Numbered from the stretch's first letter, positions 42,375-54,472 are shown. The stretch: DNA of 64,000 nt from Streptomyces parvus (GCF_032121415.1 NZ_CP135079.1:1302001-1366000), one strand, 5' to 3'. Numbers and translations: made by a program. Notes: generated by a model not told the origin, from the sequence alone.

Positions 42375-44033
42375 TCAGCGCCCGCGCAGGGTGCGGTAGG
42401 CGTCGACCAGGGCGGCGGTGGAGCTGTCGAGCTGCCCGGCGTCCGCTCCCCCGTCACCGGTGAGCAGCGGTTCGATCTTCTTGGCGAGGACCTTGCCGAG
42501 CTCGACGCCCCACTGGTCGAAGGAGTCGATGTTCCAGATGGCGCCCTGGACGAAGACCTTGTGCTCGTACAGCGCGACGAGCTGGCCGAGGACCGAGGGG
42601 GTCAGCTTGTCGGCGAGGATCGTCGTCGTGGGGTGGTTGCCCCGGAACGTCTTGTGCGGGACCAGCTCCTCGGGCACGCCTTCCGCCCGGACCTCCTCGG
42701 GTGTCTTGCCGAAGGCGAGGGCCTGGGTCTGGGCGAAGAAGTTGGCCATCAGCAGGTCGTGCTGGGCGATCAGCCCGGGCAGCAGGTCGTGGACCGGGGC
42801 GGCGAAGCCGATGAAGTCCGCCGGGATCAGCTTGGTGCCCTGGTGGATCAGCTGGTAGTAGGCGTGCTGCCCGTTGGTGCCGGGCGTGCCCCAGACGACC
42901 GGCCCGGTCTGCCAGTCGACGCGGTCGCCCTCGCGGTCGACGGACTTGCCGTTGGACTCCATGTCGAGCTGCTGGAGATACGCGGTGAACTTGGACAGGT
43001 AGTGGCTGTAGGGCAGCACCGCGTGCGACTGGGCGTCGAAGAAGTTGCCGTACCAGACGCCGAGGAGGCCCAGCAGGAGCGGGGCGTTCTGCTCGGCGGG
43101 GGCGGTGCGGAAGTGCTCGTCGACGAGGTGGAAGCCGTCGAGCATCTCGCGGAAGCGGTCCGGGCCGATGGCGATCATCAGCGCGAGGCCGATCGCCGAG
43201 TCGTAGCTGTAGCGGCCGCCGACCCAGTCCCAGAACTCGAACATGTTGGCCGTGTCGATGCCGAACTCTTCGACCTTCTCGGCGTTGGTCGACAGCGCCA
43301 CGAAGTGCTTGGCGACAGCGTCCTGACCGGCCCTCAGCTCCGTCAGCAGCCAGTCGCGGGCGGAGGTGGCGTTGGTGATGGTCTCGATCGTCGTGAACGT
43401 CTTGGAGGCGATGACGAACAGGGTCTCGGCCGGGTCGAGGTCGCGGACGGCCTCGTGGAGGTCGGCGCCGTCGACGTTGGAGACGAAGCGGAGGGTGAGG
43501 TCGCGGTCCGTGAAGGAGCGCAGCACCTCGTAGGCCATGGCGGGGCCGAGGTCGGAGCCGCCGATGCCGATGTTGACGATGTTCTTGACGGGCTTGCCGG
43601 TGTGGCCGGTCCACTGCCCCGAGCGGACCTTGTCCGCGAAGTCGGCCATCTTGTCCAGGACGGCGTGCACCGCCGGTACGACGTTCTCGCCGTCGACCTC
43701 GACGACCGCGTCGCGCGGGGCGCGGAGCGCGGTGTGCAGGACCGCCCGGTCCTCGGTGGTGTTGATCTTCTCGCCGCGGAACATCGCGTCCCGCAGCTCC
43801 GCGACCCCGGTGGCGGCGGCCAGCTCGCGCAGCAGGCGCAGGGTCTCGTCGGTGACCAGGTGCTTGGAGTAGTCGAGGTGGAGGTCGCCGACCCGCAGGG
43901 TGTAGGCGGTGCCCCGGTCCGGCTGCCGCGCGAACAGCTCGCGCAGCTGAGGTGCGCCGAGCTCCTCACGGTGCTTGGCGAGAGCCGTCCACTCGGGCGT
44001 CTGGTTGAGCTTGGTTCGGCTTGCTGCGTTCAT
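42375..44033 (-). CDS. pgi: Glucose-6-phosphate isomerase
   Basis: 552 residues, full length. Signatures are [19 protein letters not shown] near residue 150, [16 protein letters not shown] near 207, [19 protein letters not shown] near 268 and [19 protein letters not shown] near 505 (catalytic Lys). It links glycolysis to the pentose phosphate pathway encoded across the terminator at 39.6 kb. The ATG at 44033 begins [15 protein letters not shown]; an ATG nine codons earlier is possible. Confidence 0.96.
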   Translation of the reverse strand: MNAASRTKLNQTPEWTALAKHREELGAPQLRELFARQPDRGTAYTLRVGDLHLDYSKHLVTDETLRLLRELAAATGVAELRDAMFRGEKINTTEDRAVLHTALRAPRDAVVEVDGENVVPAVHAVLDKMADFADKVRSGQWTGHTGKPVKNIVNIGIGGSDLGPAMAYEVLRSFTDRDLTLRFVSNVDGADLHEAVRDLDPAETLFVIASKTFTTIETITNATSARDWLLTELRAGQDAVAKHFVALSTNAEKVEEFGIDTANMFEFWDWVGGRYSYDSAIGLALMIAIGPDRFREMLDGFHLVDEHFRTAPAEQNAPLLLGLLGVWYGNFFDAQSHAVLPYSHYLSKFTAYLQQLDMESNGKSVDREGDRVDWQTGPVVWGTPGTNGQHAYYQLIHQGTKLIPADFIGFAAPVHDLLPGLIAQHDLLMANFFAQTQALAFGKTPEEVRAEGVPEELVPHKTFRGNHPTTTILADKLTPSVLGQLVALYEHKVFVQGAIWNIDSFDQWGVELGKVLAKKIEPLLTGDGGADAGQLDSSTAALVDAYRTLRGR

Positions 44034-44146
44034 CCGGGATATCAGCCCACTTCTCACTCGTCATCAGCATCCCCGCTGCCCCTCCAACCTAATTGATCGA
44101 GGAGGCCGACGGCGTGGAGGAGGAGGGTGGCGCGGGAACGCGATAC

Positions 44147-44175
44147 GGCCGGACACCTGTGGGGTGTCCGGCCGG
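44147..44175 (-). terminator. Terminator after the RbpA-family gene
   Basis: CGGCCGGACACC (44147-44158) pairs with GGTGTCCGGCCG (44164-44175) around TGTGG. It lies about 40 bp past the stop codon of the RbpA-family gene and upstream of pgi. Confidence 0.85.
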
Positions 44176-44214
44176 TGAACGACTGGGTTTCCGTGGAGCT
44201 GTGCGGGGAGGAGA

Positions 44215-44550
44215 TCAGATCTCGCCGCGGAGTTTGGCCAGTGCCTCGGCGAGGATCGCCTCGCCGTCCTCGTCGCTGCGCCGCTCGCGTACGTACGCCA
44301 GATGCGTCTTGTACGGCTCGGTGCGGGGCGGGTCGGGCGGGCTGTCCTTGTCCTGGCCGGCCGGGAAGCCGCAGCGCGGGCAGTCCCAGGTGTCCGGCAC
44401 CTGCGCGTCATGGGCGAAGCTCGGCTGCGTCTCGTGCCCGTTCGAGCACCAGAAGGAGATGCGGAGGCGCGGCGCCGACTCGCCCCGCTCGGCCTCCCCC
44501 ATCGGCCCCGCTCCGACCCGGCTTCCCCGGATCGCGTTGCCACTTGCCAC
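44215..44550 (-). CDS. rbpA: RbpA-family RNA polymerase-binding protein
   Basis: 111 residues. The N-terminus GNAIRGSRVGAGPMGEAERG matches the RbpA start (RGSRxGA) that contacts the polymerase clamp and sigma region. FWCSNGHETQPSF and WDCPRCGFPAG form a four-ligand zinc site, and PYKTHLAYVRERRSDEDGE fits the sigma-interaction domain with basic linker. It is shorter than the essential RbpA of S. coelicolor (about 124 residues), so this could be the second paralogue that many Streptomyces carry. GTG start behind AGGGAG. Confidence 0.85.
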   Translation of the reverse strand: MASGNAIRGSRVGAGPMGEAERGESAPRLRISFWCSNGHETQPSFAHDAQVPDTWDCPRCGFPAGQDKDSPPDPPRTEPYKTHLAYVRERRSDEDGEAILAEALAKLRGEI

Positions 44551-44661
44551 GGTCGTAACTCCCTGCGTGATGGTGCTCGAAGGATGCCCCAGTCTACGTA
44601 AGGCCCAACGCGCGTCCAGTGGAAGGAGTTACACCGTTACCGGAATTGCGGAACGGGTCGT

Positions 44662-44895
44662 TCAGTCGAGCTTGATGAGCAGACCGAGGACGACGATGCA
44701 CGCGAACCAGACCAGTCCGACCACCACGGTGATCCGGTCGAGGTTACGCTCGGCGACCGAGGAGCCGCCGACGGAGGACTGCATTCCGCCACCGAACATG
44801 TCGGAGAGGCCGCCGCCCTTGCCCTTGTGCATGAGCACCAGCAGCATCAGCAGCAGGCTGAAGACGATCAGGGCGATCTGGAACGCCAGAATCAC
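44662..44895 (-). CDS. secG: Preprotein translocase subunit SecG
   Basis: 77 residues with two membrane helices: AFQIALIVFSLLLMLLVLMH and ITVVVGLVWFACIVVLGLLI. The conserved KGKGGGLSDMFGGG loop between them identifies SecG of the SecYEG channel. GTG start. Placement after gap-pgk-tpiA is standard in actinobacteria, but a hairpin separates it from tpiA, so it probably has its own promoter. Confidence 0.95.
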   Translation of the reverse strand: MILAFQIALIVFSLLLMLLVLMHKGKGGGLSDMFGGGMQSSVGGSSVAERNLDRITVVVGLVWFACIVVLGLLIKLD

Positions 44896-44942
44896 GGCTG
44901 GTCCCTACTTTCCGGATTTCTCGAATACTGCCTGTACGTACA

Positions 44943-44979
44943 GCGGGGGCCGGAGGGTGACCACCCCCTCGGCCCCCGC
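44943..44979 (-). terminator. Terminator after tpiA
   Basis: GCGGGGGCCG at 44943-44952 pairs with the CGGCCCCCGC arm ending at 44979, with further G/C pairs inward. It sits between the tpiA stop and secG. Confidence 0.75.
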
Positions 44980-45010
44980 AAGGGTACGACGGATCGCCGC
45001 TAGCGCATAC

Positions 45011-45787
45011 TCACTGGTCGCGGAAGCGGACGATCTTGACGAACTCGTCGGCGTCCAGGGCGGCGCCGCCGATGAGGGCGCCGTCCACGTCGGGCTGCGC
45101 CATGATGGCGGCGACGTTGCCGGACTTGACGGAGCCGCCGTACTGGATGCGGACGGCGTCGGCCAGCTCCGGCGAGTACAGCTCGGCCAGCCGGCGACGG
45201 ATCGCGCCGCAGACCTCCTGGGCGTCCTCGGGGGTGGCGACCTCGCCGGTCCCGATGGCCCAGACGGGCTCGTACGCGATGACGATGGTCTCGGCCTGCT
45301 CGGCCGGGATGTCCTTCAGGGCGCCGTCGAGCTGCGCGAGGGTGTAGGAGACCTGGTCACCGGCCTTGCGGATGTCCAGGCCCTCGCCGACGCAGAGGAT
45401 CGGGGTCAGGCCGTTCTTGAAGGCCGCCTTCACCTTCGCGTTGCAGATCTCGTCGGTCTCGCCGTGGTACTGGCGGCGCTCGCTGTGGCCGACGGCCACA
45501 TAGGTGCAGCGCAGCTTGGCGAGCATGGGGCCGGAGATCTCACCGGTGTACGCGCCGGAGTCGTGCGCCGAGATGTCCTGGGCGCCGTACTTGATCTTGA
45601 GCTTGTCGCCGTCGACCAGGGTCTGCACGGAGCGCAGGTCGGTGAAGGGCGCCAGGACGGCGACCTCGACCTCCTCGTAGTCCTTGTCGGCCAGTGCGAA
45701 GGAGAGCTTCTGGACGTGGGCGATGGCCTCGAGGTGGTTGAGGTTCATCTTCCAGTTGCCCGCCATCAGCGGGGTGCGGGTGGTCAT
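45011..45787 (-). CDS. tpiA: Triosephosphate isomerase
   Basis: 258 residues. GNWKMN near residue 11 carries the catalytic Lys, [15 protein letters not shown] near 97 the His, and [20 protein letters not shown] near 168 the Glu and flexible loop. It interconverts DHAP and GAP. The ATG lies 6 bp after the pgk stop; the two are co-transcribed. Confidence 0.97.
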   Translation of the reverse strand: MTTRTPLMAGNWKMNLNHLEAIAHVQKLSFALADKDYEEVEVAVLAPFTDLRSVQTLVDGDKLKIKYGAQDISAHDSGAYTGEISGPMLAKLRCTYVAVGHSERRQYHGETDEICNAKVKAAFKNGLTPILCVGEGLDIRKAGDQVSYTLAQLDGALKDIPAEQAETIVIAYEPVWAIGTGEVATPEDAQEVCGAIRRRLAELYSPELADAVRIQYGGSVKSGNVAAIMAQPDVDGALIGGAALDADEFVKIVRFRDQ

Positions 45788-45793
45788 GAAAGG

Positions 45794-47005
45794 TCAGTCC
45801 TCCAGTGCGGCGAGCCCGGGAAGCGTCTTGCCCTCGAGGTATTCGAGGCTCGCGCCGCCACCGGTCGAAATATGTCCGAAAGCATTCTCGTCGAAGCCCA
45901 GGATGCGGACGGCCGCGGCGGAGTCGCCACCGCCGACGACGCTGAAGGCCGGGGAGTCGACGAGCGCCTGGGCGACCGCGCGGGTGCCGTCGGCGAAGTC
46001 GGGGTGCTCGAAGACGCCCATCGGGCCGTTCCAGAAGACGGTGGCGGCGTCGGCGAGCTTCGATGCGTAGAGCTTGTTGGTCTCGGGTCCGTTGTCCAGC
46101 CCCATCTGGCCGGCCGGCATGGCGTCGGCGGCGACGGTGGTGGGGTGGGCCGGGGCCTTGGTCTTCAGGTCGGGGAAGGCGGGGGCGACGACGACGTCGA
46201 CGGGGAGGACGAACTCCACACCCTTCTCCTCGGCCCGTCGCAGGTACTCCTGCACGGCGGGGATCTGGTCCTCCTGGAGCAGCGAGCTGCCGACCTCGTA
46301 GCCCTTGGCCTTGAGGAAGGTGTACGCCATGCCGCCGCCGATGAGGATGCGGTCGGCCCGCTCCAGCAGGTGGTCGATCACACCGAGCTTGTCGGAGACC
46401 TTGGCGCCGCCGAGGACGACCGCGTACGGCCGCTTCACATCGGTGGTGAGCTTCTTCAGGACGCCGACCTCGGTGGCGATGAGGTAGCCGGCGTAGTGCG
46501 GCAGCCGGGCCGGGAGGTCGAAGACCGAGGCGTGCTTGCGGTGTACGGCACCGAAGCCGTCGCCCACGTAGACGTCGGCGAGCTCGGCCAGCCGGTCGGC
46601 GAACGCACCGCGCTCGGCGTCGTCCTTGGAGGTCTCGCCGGGGTTGAAGCGGAGGTTCTCGATGACGGCGACCTGGCCGTCGGCGAGGCCGGCGACCGTG
46701 GCGCGGGCGGACTCGCCGACCGTGTCGGTGGCGAAGGCGACATCGGCGCCGAGGAGTTCACCCAGGCGGGCGGCGGCGGGCGCCAGCGAGAACGCCGGGT
46801 CCGGGGCGCCCTTGGGGCGGCCGAGGTGCGAGGCGACGACGACACGCGCGCCGGCCTCGGCGAGCTTGGCGACCGTCGGGAGGACGGCGCGGATACGGCC
46901 GTCGTCGGTGATCGTGGTGCCGTCCAGCGGCACATTGAGGTCGGCGCGGACGAATACCCGCTTGCCCGCGACCCCTTCGGCGAGAAGTTCGTCGATCGTC
47001 TTCAT
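45794..47005 (-). CDS. pgk: Phosphoglycerate kinase
   Basis: 403 residues: [20 protein letters not shown] near residue 18, [11 protein letters not shown] near 57, [16 protein letters not shown] near 197 and the nucleotide site [15 protein letters not shown] near 368. It makes ATP from 1,3-bisphosphoglycerate. Coupled with tpiA downstream; a weak hairpin separates it from gap upstream. Confidence 0.97.
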   Translation of the reverse strand: MKTIDELLAEGVAGKRVFVRADLNVPLDGTTITDDGRIRAVLPTVAKLAEAGARVVVASHLGRPKGAPDPAFSLAPAAARLGELLGADVAFATDTVGESARATVAGLADGQVAVIENLRFNPGETSKDDAERGAFADRLAELADVYVGDGFGAVHRKHASVFDLPARLPHYAGYLIATEVGVLKKLTTDVKRPYAVVLGGAKVSDKLGVIDHLLERADRILIGGGMAYTFLKAKGYEVGSSLLQEDQIPAVQEYLRRAEEKGVEFVLPVDVVVAPAFPDLKTKAPAHPTTVAADAMPAGQMGLDNGPETNKLYASKLADAATVFWNGPMGVFEHPDFADGTRAVAQALVDSPAFSVVGGGDSAAAVRILGFDENAFGHISTGGGASLEYLEGKTLPGLAALED

Positions 47006-47045
47006 CTGTTCCGTTTACTCCTTGGAAGGACCGATGAGCATGCTA

Positions 47046-47085
47046 AGGGGCCCGACCCGCGCTCCGTTGCGCCGGTCGAGCCCCT
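47046..47085 (-). terminator. Hairpin between gap and pgk
   Basis: AGGGGCCCGACC (47046-47057) pairs with GGTCGAGCCCCT (47074-47085) with one wobble pair and a 16-nt loop. It may partially terminate or set the gap to pgk transcript ratio. Confidence 0.6.
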
Positions 47086-47118
47086 CAGCTCACATCGATG
47101 TGCCTGCCGACCCGAGGA

Positions 47119-48144
<1,026 letters not shown>

Positions 48145-48267
48145 TTAGGTACGCCGGTTTTCGACGCCGGCGAGTTGTATAGGGATGTCCCCGACCGCTT
48201 CCGACCCTACCTCTCCGAGGGCCGGGGAGTGACATCGAGAGGGCCCCTATGCGCCACCGGAAAAGGC

Positions 48268-48305
48268 CGGAGGCCCGTACTCGCCAGTAGGAGTACGGGC
48301 CTCCG
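48268..48305 (-). terminator. Terminator of the uvrC-rapZ-yvcK-whiA operon
   Basis: CGGAGGCCCGTACTC (48268-48282) pairs perfectly with GAGTACGGGCCTCCG (48291-48305) around an 8-nt loop, about 85 bp past the whiA stop and before gap. Confidence 0.88.
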
Positions 48306-48390
48306 CTCCGCCTCCCGGGACGTGGGGCCCGGTGGCGCGGGACCGAGGTCCCGGCGGGTTCGGGACCAACGTCCCCCGTTCGCCGCCGAG

Positions 48391-49380
48391 TCAGCCGACC
48401 AGGCCGTCGGCGAGCTCCTCGCTCAGGGTCGCCTCGGTCCCCGGGATACCCAGGTCCTGGGCCCGCTTGTCGGCCATCGCGAGCAGCCGGCGGATCCGGC
48501 CGGCGACCGCGTCCTTGGTCAGCGGCGGGTCGGCGAGCGCGCCCAGCTCCTCCAGGGAGGCCTGCTTGTGCTCCATGCGCAGCCGTCCCGCGGCGGCGAG
48601 GTGCTCGGGGACCTCCTCGCCGAGGATCTCCAGCGCGCGCCCCACCCGGGCCCCGGCGGCGACCGCGGCGCGGGCCGAGCGGCGCAGGTTCGCGTCGTCG
48701 AAGTTGGCGAGCCGGTTCGCCGTGGCGCGGACCTCGCGGCGCATGCGGCGCTCCTCCCAGGCGAGCACCGCGTCGTGGGCGCCGAGCCGGGTCAGCAGGG
48801 CGCCGATCGCGTCGCCGTCGCGGACGACCACGCGGTCCACGCCGCGCACCTCGCGGGCCTTGGCGGCGATGGAGAGCCGGCGGGCCGCACCGACCAGGGC
48901 GAGGGCCGCCTCGGGGCCCGGGCAGGTGACCTCCAGGGAGGAGGAGCGGCCGGGCTCGGTGAGCGAGCCGTGGGCGAGGAAGGCGCCGCGCCAGGCCGCC
49001 TCGGCGTCGCAGGTGGCCCCCGAGACCACCTGCGGGGGCAGCCCGCGGATCGGCCGGCCGCGGCCGTCGACCAGACCGGTCTGGCGGGCCAGCTGGTCGC
49101 CGCCCGCCACCACGCGTACGACATAGCGCGAGCCGCGACGCAGTCCGCCGGGGGCCATCACGATCAGCTCCGAGCTGTGCCCGAAGATCTCCAGGATGTC
49201 GCGCTTGAGGCGGCGGGCGGCGTTGCCGGTGTCCAGCTCCGCCTCGATCACAATCCGGCCGCTCACCAGGTGCAGCCCGCCCGCGAACCGAAGAATCGCC
49301 GAGACCTCTGCTTTCCTGCAGCAGGTCCGGGTGACGGGAAGATGAGAGATTTCGTTCTTCACCGCTGGCGTCATCGCCAT
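48391..49380 (-). CDS. whiA: Sporulation regulator WhiA
   Basis: 329 residues. The N-terminal degenerate LAGLIDADG homing-endonuclease-like domain ([39 protein letters not shown]) is followed by a C-terminal helix-turn-helix ([20 protein letters not shown]). With WhiB it controls genes for sporulation septation in Streptomyces. The start overlaps yvcK by 10 bp. Presence of an intact copy supports a sporulating actinomycete. Confidence 0.96.
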   Translation of the reverse strand: MAMTPAVKNEISHLPVTRTCCRKAEVSAILRFAGGLHLVSGRIVIEAELDTGNAARRLKRDILEIFGHSSELIVMAPGGLRRGSRYVVRVVAGGDQLARQTGLVDGRGRPIRGLPPQVVSGATCDAEAAWRGAFLAHGSLTEPGRSSSLEVTCPGPEAALALVGAARRLSIAAKAREVRGVDRVVVRDGDAIGALLTRLGAHDAVLAWEERRMRREVRATANRLANFDDANLRRSARAAVAAGARVGRALEILGEEVPEHLAAAGRLRMEHKQASLEELGALADPPLTKDAVAGRIRRLLAMADKRAQDLGIPGTEATLSEELADGLVG

Positions 49381-50405
49381 GGGCCGATCCTTCCATGCAT
49401 CCGAAAAATACGGTCGTACGCGGCGGCCAACAGCTCCTGATCATGGACCGGAACGCCGTCGGGCGATGCCACCGGCGCCAGCTCGACCGCCGCTCCGAGC
49501 CGCTGGGCGGCGTCGTCGAGGGACTCACGGTCAGGCACGGCGGCCTCGTCGGCCAGCACCACGTCCAAGGCGAGTTTAGGGGCGTGTCGCCCCAAAACCT
49601 CCAAATGACGCTGCGGTGAGAAGCCTTCTGTTTCGCCGGGCTGGGGCGCGAGGTTCAGCGAGAGGACCTTGCGGGCTTTCGTGGTGACCAGGGCGTCGAG
49701 CAGTTCCGGCACGAGCAGGTGCGGGATCACCGAGGAGAACCAGGAGCCCGGGCCGAGAACCACCCAGTCGGCGTCCAGGACCGCGGCGACGGCCTCCGGG
49801 ACGGCCGGCGGGTCGGGCGGGACCACGTGCACGGACTGCACCTCGCCGGGGGTGAGCGCCACCGTGGCCTGGCCGCGCACGGTGACGATCGCGTCGGGCA
49901 GGTCGGGGTCGTGGCCCTTGACCAGCGCCTGGAGCTCCAGCGGGACCGCCGACATCGGCAGCACCCGGCCGTGGGCGCCGAGCAGCTTGCCGACCAGGTC
50001 GAGCGCCTGGACATGGTCCCCGAGCTGCTCCCAGAGCGCCACGATCAGCAGGTTGCCGACCGCGTGCCCGTGCAGGTCGCCCTTGGACTCGAACCGGTGC
50101 TGGACCACCTGGGACCAGGTACGGCCCCAGTCGTCGTCCCCGCACAGCGCGGCGAGCGCCTTGCGGAGGTCGCCGGGCGGCAGCACGCCCAGCTCCTCGC
50201 GCAGCCGGCCGCTGGAGCCGCCGTCGTCGGCGACGGTGACCACGGCCGTGAGATCGCCGGTGATCCGGCGCAGCGCCGTCAGGGACGCCGAGAGACCCAT
50301 GCCGCCGCCGAGCGCGACCACCTTGGGCTGAGCACCGCGCTTGCGGCCCGAGAGCGCCGATGTGGCGCGGCTCAGGCGCCGCATCCGCAGATTGCGTCCG
50401 GTCAC
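49371..50405 (-). CDS. yvcK: YvcK/CofD-like gluconeogenesis factor
   Basis: 344 residues. [20 protein letters not shown] near residue 27, [19 protein letters not shown] near 55 and [19 protein letters not shown] near 215 are the signature of the YvcK family, which binds UDP-GlcNAc and affects growth on gluconeogenic carbon and cell-wall synthesis. GTG start overlapping rapZ by 4 bp. Confidence 0.94.
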   Translation of the reverse strand: MTGRNLRMRRLSRATSALSGRKRGAQPKVVALGGGMGLSASLTALRRITGDLTAVVTVADDGGSSGRLREELGVLPPGDLRKALAALCGDDDWGRTWSQVVQHRFESKGDLHGHAVGNLLIVALWEQLGDHVQALDLVGKLLGAHGRVLPMSAVPLELQALVKGHDPDLPDAIVTVRGQATVALTPGEVQSVHVVPPDPPAVPEAVAAVLDADWVVLGPGSWFSSVIPHLLVPELLDALVTTKARKVLSLNLAPQPGETEGFSPQRHLEVLGRHAPKLALDVVLADEAAVPDRESLDDAAQRLGAAVELAPVASPDGVPVHDQELLAAAYDRIFRMHGRIGPWR

Positions 50406-51370
50406 TCTCGCCCCATGTCGCGGTGCACGAGGACGGTCTCGATGCCTTCGGCGGCGAGGCGGGCAGAGAGCTTCTCGGACATGGCGACGGAGCGGTGCTT
50501 GCCCCCGGTGCAGCCCACGGCGATGGTCACGTACCGCTTGCCCTCGCGGCGGTAGCCCGCGGCGATCAGCTGGAGCAGCTCGGTGTACTGGTTGAGGAAC
50601 TCCTTGGCGCCCGGCTGGTCGAAGACGTAGTCGGACACCTCCTCGTTGACGCCGGTGAAGGGGCGCAGCTCGGGGACCCAGTGCGGGTTGGGCAGGAAGC
50701 GGCAGTCGACGACCAGGTCGGCGTCGACGGGCAAGCCGTACTTGTAGCCGAAGGACATCACCGTGGCCCGCAGCTCCGGCTCGGACTCGCCCGCGAACTG
50801 GGCGTCCATCTTGGCCCGCAGCTCGTGCACGTTGAGGCTGGAGGTGTCGATGACCAGGTCGGCGTCGCCGCGCAGCTCGCGCAGCAGGTCGCGCTCGGCG
50901 GCGATGCCGTCGACGATGCGCCCGTCGCCCTGGAGGGGGTGCGGGCGGCGGACGGACTCGAATCGGCGCACGAGGGCGTCGTCGGAGGACTCCAGGAAGA
51001 CGATCCGCCGGGTGACGTGCTTGGCCTCCAGGTCCGCGAGGGATTCGCGGAGGTTGTCGAAGAAGCGCCGGCCTCGCACGTCGACGACGACGGCGATCCG
51101 GGCCACGTTGCCCTGGGAGCGGGCGCCGAGCTCGACCATGGTGGGGATCAGCGCGGGCGGCAGGTTGTCGACGACGAACCAGCCGAGGTCCTCCAGACAC
51201 TTGGCGGCGGTGCTGCGGCCGGCGCCCGACATCCCGGAGATGATCACCAGCTCGGGGATGGCCGCGTCACCCGTCTCGTTCGGGGTGTTCGTACTCACGT
51301 CTGCTGCTCCGTCTGCTCGGCCTGCTCGGTCTGCGGTGTTCTGTGCGGTCTCGTGGCTGTTCTCGGTCAT
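50402..51370 (-). CDS. rapZ: RNase adapter protein RapZ (YvcJ family)
   Basis: 322 residues. Walker A is [16 protein letters not shown] near residue 42, with Arg where most P-loops have Lys, as usual in actinobacterial Rap[21 protein letters not shown] near 220 and [23 protein letters not shown] ([13 protein letters not shown]) near 285 complete the family. In E. coli it senses glucosamine-6-phosphate and guides RNase E; in Streptomyces the role is less clear. A hydrophilic 35-residue N-terminal extension precedes the core. Overlaps uvrC by 4 bp. Confidence 0.93.
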   Translation of the reverse strand: MTENSHETAQNTADRAGRADGAADVSTNTPNETGDAAIPELVIISGMSGAGRSTAAKCLEDLGWFVVDNLPPALIPTMVELGARSQGNVARIAVVVDVRGRRFFDNLRESLADLEAKHVTRRIVFLESSDDALVRRFESVRRPHPLQGDGRIVDGIAAERDLLRELRGDADLVIDTSSLNVHELRAKMDAQFAGESEPELRATVMSFGYKYGLPVDADLVVDCRFLPNPHWVPELRPFTGVNEEVSDYVFDQPGAKEFLNQYTELLQLIAAGYRREGKRYVTIAVGCTGGKHRSVAMSEKLSARLAAEGIETVLVHRDMGRE

Positions 51371-53418
51371 GAGCTGCCCCCGTCGTCCTCTTCAATGATC
51401 TCTCCTGTGGCCGTGTTCACGGCAGGTGCCGCGGGAGCGGTCGAGGCGAGGGCGGCGGCCACCGATTCCGCCGTCCTCCGCCCTATCCCGGGGACCTCGC
51501 AGATCTCGTCGATTGTCGCTTGCCGGAGCTTCTTCACCGAGCCGAAATGCTTGATCAGCGCCTGCTTCCGCGTCTCGCCGAGGCCGGACACGTCGTCGAG
51601 GGGGCTGGAGCGGATGCGCTTGGCGCGTTTGGCCCGCTGGTAGGTGATGGCGAAGCGGTGCGCCTCGTCCCGGATGCGCTGGAGGAGGTAGAGGCCCTCG
51701 CTGGAGCGGGGCAGGACCACGGGATCGTCGTCGTCGGGGAGCCAGACCTCTTCGAGGCGCTTGGCGAGGCCGCAGACGGCGATGTCGTCGATGCCCAGCT
51801 CGTCCAGGGCACGCTTGGCGGCGGCGACCTGGGGCTGCCCGCCGTCGACGACGACGAGCTGCGGCGGGTAGGCGAACCGCTTGGGACGGCCGTCGTCCTC
51901 CCGGGGCTCGGCGTCCTCGGCGGGCCCGTCGGCCGGGGCGGGGGCGGGAACGGGGCCGGTGGCGGCGGGCCCGTCCGCCGGGGTGTCCGTCGGCTGCTCC
52001 TCCCACTCCCCCGTGCGCTCCTTCTCCTGGAGGTAGCGCTTGAAGCGGCGGCCGATCACCTCGTGCATCGAGCGGACGTCGTCCTGGCCCTCGAATCCCT
52101 TGATCTGGAAGCGGCGGTACTCGCTCTTGCGGGCGAGGCCGTCCTCGAAGACCACCATGGAGGCCACCACGTCGTCGCCCTGGAGGTGGGAGATGTCGTA
52201 GCACTCGATACGCAGCGGGGCGGTGTCGAGACCCAGCGCCTCGGCGATCTCCTCCAGGGCGCGGGAGCGGGTGGTCAGGTCGGAGGCGCGCTTGGTCTTG
52301 TGCAGCCCGAGGGCCTGCTGGGCGTTGCGCTGGACCGTGGCCATGAGGTCCTTCTTGTCGCCGCGCTGCGGGATGCGCAGGCTGACCTGGGAACCCCGGC
52401 GCTCGGCGAGCCACTGGGAGACCGCTTCGGTGTCCTCGGGCAGGGCGGGGACCAGGACCTCCTTGGGGACCGCGTCGCCGCGCTCCTCCCCGTACAGCTG
52501 CTGGAGGGCGTGCTCGACGAGGCCGGAGGTGTCGACCGCCTCGACCTTGTCGGTGACCCAGCCGCGCTGGCCGCGCACCCGCCCGCCGCGTACGTGGAAG
52601 ATCTGGAGGGCGGCTTCCAGCTCGTCCTCGGCGACGGCGATCAGGTCGGCGTCGGTGGCGTCGGCCAGGACGACCGCGCTCTTCTCCATGGCGCGGTTGA
52701 GGGCTTCGGCGTCGTCGCGGAGGCGGGCGGCCCGCTCGTACTCCATCTCCTCCGCCGCCTGCATCATGTCCTTCTCCAGGCGGCGGATGTAGGTGCCGGT
52801 GCGTCCGGCCATGAAGTCGCAGAAGTCCTCGGCCAGCTCCCGGTGTTCCTCGGGGGTGACCCGTCCGACGCAAGGGGCGGAGCACTTGCCGATGTAGCCC
52901 AGCAGGCAGGGGCGGCCGGTGCGCGCGGCGTTCTTGAAGACCCCGGCGGAGCAGGTGCGGACGGGGAAGACCCGGAGCATGAGGTCGACCGTCTCGCGGA
53001 TCGCCCAGGCATGGCCGTACGGACCGAAGTAGCGCACGCCCTTCTTCTTGGCGCCGCGCATGACCTGGACGCGGGGGAACTCCTCGTTGAGCGTGACCGC
53101 GAGATAGGGATAGCTCTTGTCGTCCCGGTACTTGACGTTGAACCGGGGGTCGAACTCCTTGATCCAGGAATACTCCAGCTGGAGCGCCTCGACCTCGGTG
53201 GAGACGACCGTCCACTCGACGGAGGCGGCGGTGGTGACCATCGTGCGCGTACGCGGGTGGAGGCCCGCCAGGTCCTGGAAGTAGTTGGCCACGCGCTGGC
53301 GCAGGTTCTTGGCCTTCCCGACGTAGATCACCCGGCGGTGCTCGTCGCGGAACTTGTAGACCCCCGGGGAGTCGGGGATCTGTCCCGGCTTGGGGCGGTA
53401 GCTGGAGGGGTCTGCCAT
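51367..53418 (-). CDS. uvrC: Excinuclease ABC subunit C
   Basis: 683 residues. GIY-YIG nuclease at the N-terminus ([20 protein letters not shown]), UvrB-binding UVR segment near residue 210, RNase H-like C-terminal nuclease ([20 protein letters not shown] near 403) and tandem helix-hairpin-helix ([20 protein letters not shown]). A Pro/Ala/Glu-rich insert of about 45 residues (starting [12 protein letters not shown] near 471) splits the C-terminal nuclease region. First gene of the uvrC-rapZ-yvcK-whiA operon. Confidence 0.96.
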   Translation of the reverse strand: MADPSSYRPKPGQIPDSPGVYKFRDEHRRVIYVGKAKNLRQRVANYFQDLAGLHPRTRTMVTTAASVEWTVVSTEVEALQLEYSWIKEFDPRFNVKYRDDKSYPYLAVTLNEEFPRVQVMRGAKKKGVRYFGPYGHAWAIRETVDLMLRVFPVRTCSAGVFKNAARTGRPCLLGYIGKCSAPCVGRVTPEEHRELAEDFCDFMAGRTGTYIRRLEKDMMQAAEEMEYERAARLRDDAEALNRAMEKSAVVLADATDADLIAVAEDELEAALQIFHVRGGRVRGQRGWVTDKVEAVDTSGLVEHALQQLYGEERGDAVPKEVLVPALPEDTEAVSQWLAERRGSQVSLRIPQRGDKKDLMATVQRNAQQALGLHKTKRASDLTTRSRALEEIAEALGLDTAPLRIECYDISHLQGDDVVASMVVFEDGLARKSEYRRFQIKGFEGQDDVRSMHEVIGRRFKRYLQEKERTGEWEEQPTDTPADGPAATGPVPAPAPADGPAEDAEPREDDGRPKRFAYPPQLVVVDGGQPQVAAAKRALDELGIDDIAVCGLAKRLEEVWLPDDDDPVVLPRSSEGLYLLQRIRDEAHRFAITYQRAKRAKRIRSSPLDDVSGLGETRKQALIKHFGSVKKLRQATIDEICEVPGIGRRTAESVAAALASTAPAAPAVNTATGEIIEEDDGGSS

Positions 53419-53471
53419 GTCTCACACCCTACTTGCGGGCAGTGACAGTGCGTCGTCCTCGGGTGGTGCCG

Positions 53472-53510
53472 CGCTCCGGAGTGCCGTGGGGTGTTCCGCA
53501 CCCCGGAGCG
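53472..53510 (-). terminator. Terminator after the secreted protease operon
   Basis: CGCTCCG (53472-53478) pairs with CGGAGCG (53504-53510), and GGGGTG/CACCCC can pair inside it. It lies 30 bp past the stop of the 309-residue secreted protein and before uvrC. Confidence 0.65.
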
Positions 53511-53539
53511 CGGGCCGGGTGGGCCGCTGGAGCCGCAGC

Positions 53540-54469
53540 TCAGGCATCCGTGGCCGGGGACCGCCCGGTACGGCTCCGGCGGCGCAGCGCGGCGGCCCCG
53601 CACAGGACCAGGGCGAGCAGCGCCCCGGCCCCTGCGGTGGTGGAGACCGCCTTCAGGGCTGCGTCGGGCCCCTGTGCCTCGCCGGCGAGTGCCGGGTTTG
53701 CGTCGCGGTCCGGGGCGGGCTGGTCCGCCGCCGGGCCCCAGACGGGCGCGGGCGCGGGCCCGGTGGCCGCGTCGGGGCCGTAGCCGCCCGCCCTGCCGGA
53801 ACGGGCGTATCCGGAGCCGGGCAGCTTGTCGCCGTACGCCTCCTTCACCCGGTTCCGGTAGGCGTGGAGGCTGGTGCCCTTCGCTCCGACGGCGGTCTTC
53901 GCGTCCCGGTCGAGCGGGAGCACCCGGGAGCCGTCGTGGACGTACCAGGCGTCGATCTGCGGTTCGCGGAAGACCGTGCCACCCGGGAGCGCGCGGGCCC
54001 CCTGGGCGGCGTAACGGGCCTCGTCGTCGCCGGTGGCGATGTTCACCACCTGCCAGCCGCCGTTGCCGCTCGTCCCGGGGAGGGTCCACAGGGAGGCCTT
54101 CTGGCCGTCAAAGGAGACGGCGGTGCTGGCGAGGTAGTCCAGGGTGCTCGGGGCGGCCCCGGGCTTTCCGGCGACGAAGGCGGCCGAGAGCGTGCGTACG
54201 GGTACGGCCTCGCCCTCGATCCGGGGTGCGCTCGCCTTCTGGCTCACCGCTCCCTCCCGGGCGAAGAACCGGGACAGGGTGTCCAGGGTCGCCGGCTCGG
54301 TCGCGGCCTCGTGGGCGGCTTCGAGGGTCGACGCGGTCAGCTTCGGCGGGGCCGCGCGGCCGTCGTCGGCGAGGGCGGGAGCGGCGGCGGTGAACAGGGC
54401 GGCACCGGTGAGGGCGGTGGCGACGGCGATACGGCGGGTGGTGGCTGTGTGCCGGGTGGTGGAGTTCAT
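53540..54469 (-). CDS. Secreted, probably membrane-anchored protein of unknown function
   Basis: 309 residues. Signal peptide (RRIAVATALTGAALFTAAAPALADD, cleaved about residue 35), a roughly 200-residue extracellular region (DAWYVHDGSRVLPLDRDAK), a Pro-rich segment, then a C-terminal hydrophobic helix GAGALLALVLCGAAAL followed by RRRSRTGR. This layout resembles cell-surface proteins held by a tail anchor; there is no LPXTG motif. It directly follows (3-bp gap) a secreted cysteine protease gene, so it may be its substrate, inhibitor or helper. Confidence 0.75.
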   Translation of the reverse strand: MNSTTRHTATTRRIAVATALTGAALFTAAAPALADDGRAAPPKLTASTLEAAHEAATEPATLDTLSRFFAREGAVSQKASAPRIEGEAVPVRTLSAAFVAGKPGAAPSTLDYLASTAVSFDGQKASLWTLPGTSGNGGWQVVNIATGDDEARYAAQGARALPGGTVFREPQIDAWYVHDGSRVLPLDRDAKTAVGAKGTSLHAYRNRVKEAYGDKLPGSGYARSGRAGGYGPDAATGPAPAPVWGPAADQPAPDRDANPALAGEAQGPDAALKAVSTTAGAGALLALVLCGAAALRRRSRTGRSPATDA

Positions 54470-54472
54470 GGC

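Noticed and set aside
40272..44096. A 1274-codon open frame on the plus strand
   Set aside because: It is antisense to the PH-domain genes and pgi, whose proteins match known families. Long antisense frames are expected at this GC content, and its product is Gly/Arg/Glu low-complexity sequence.
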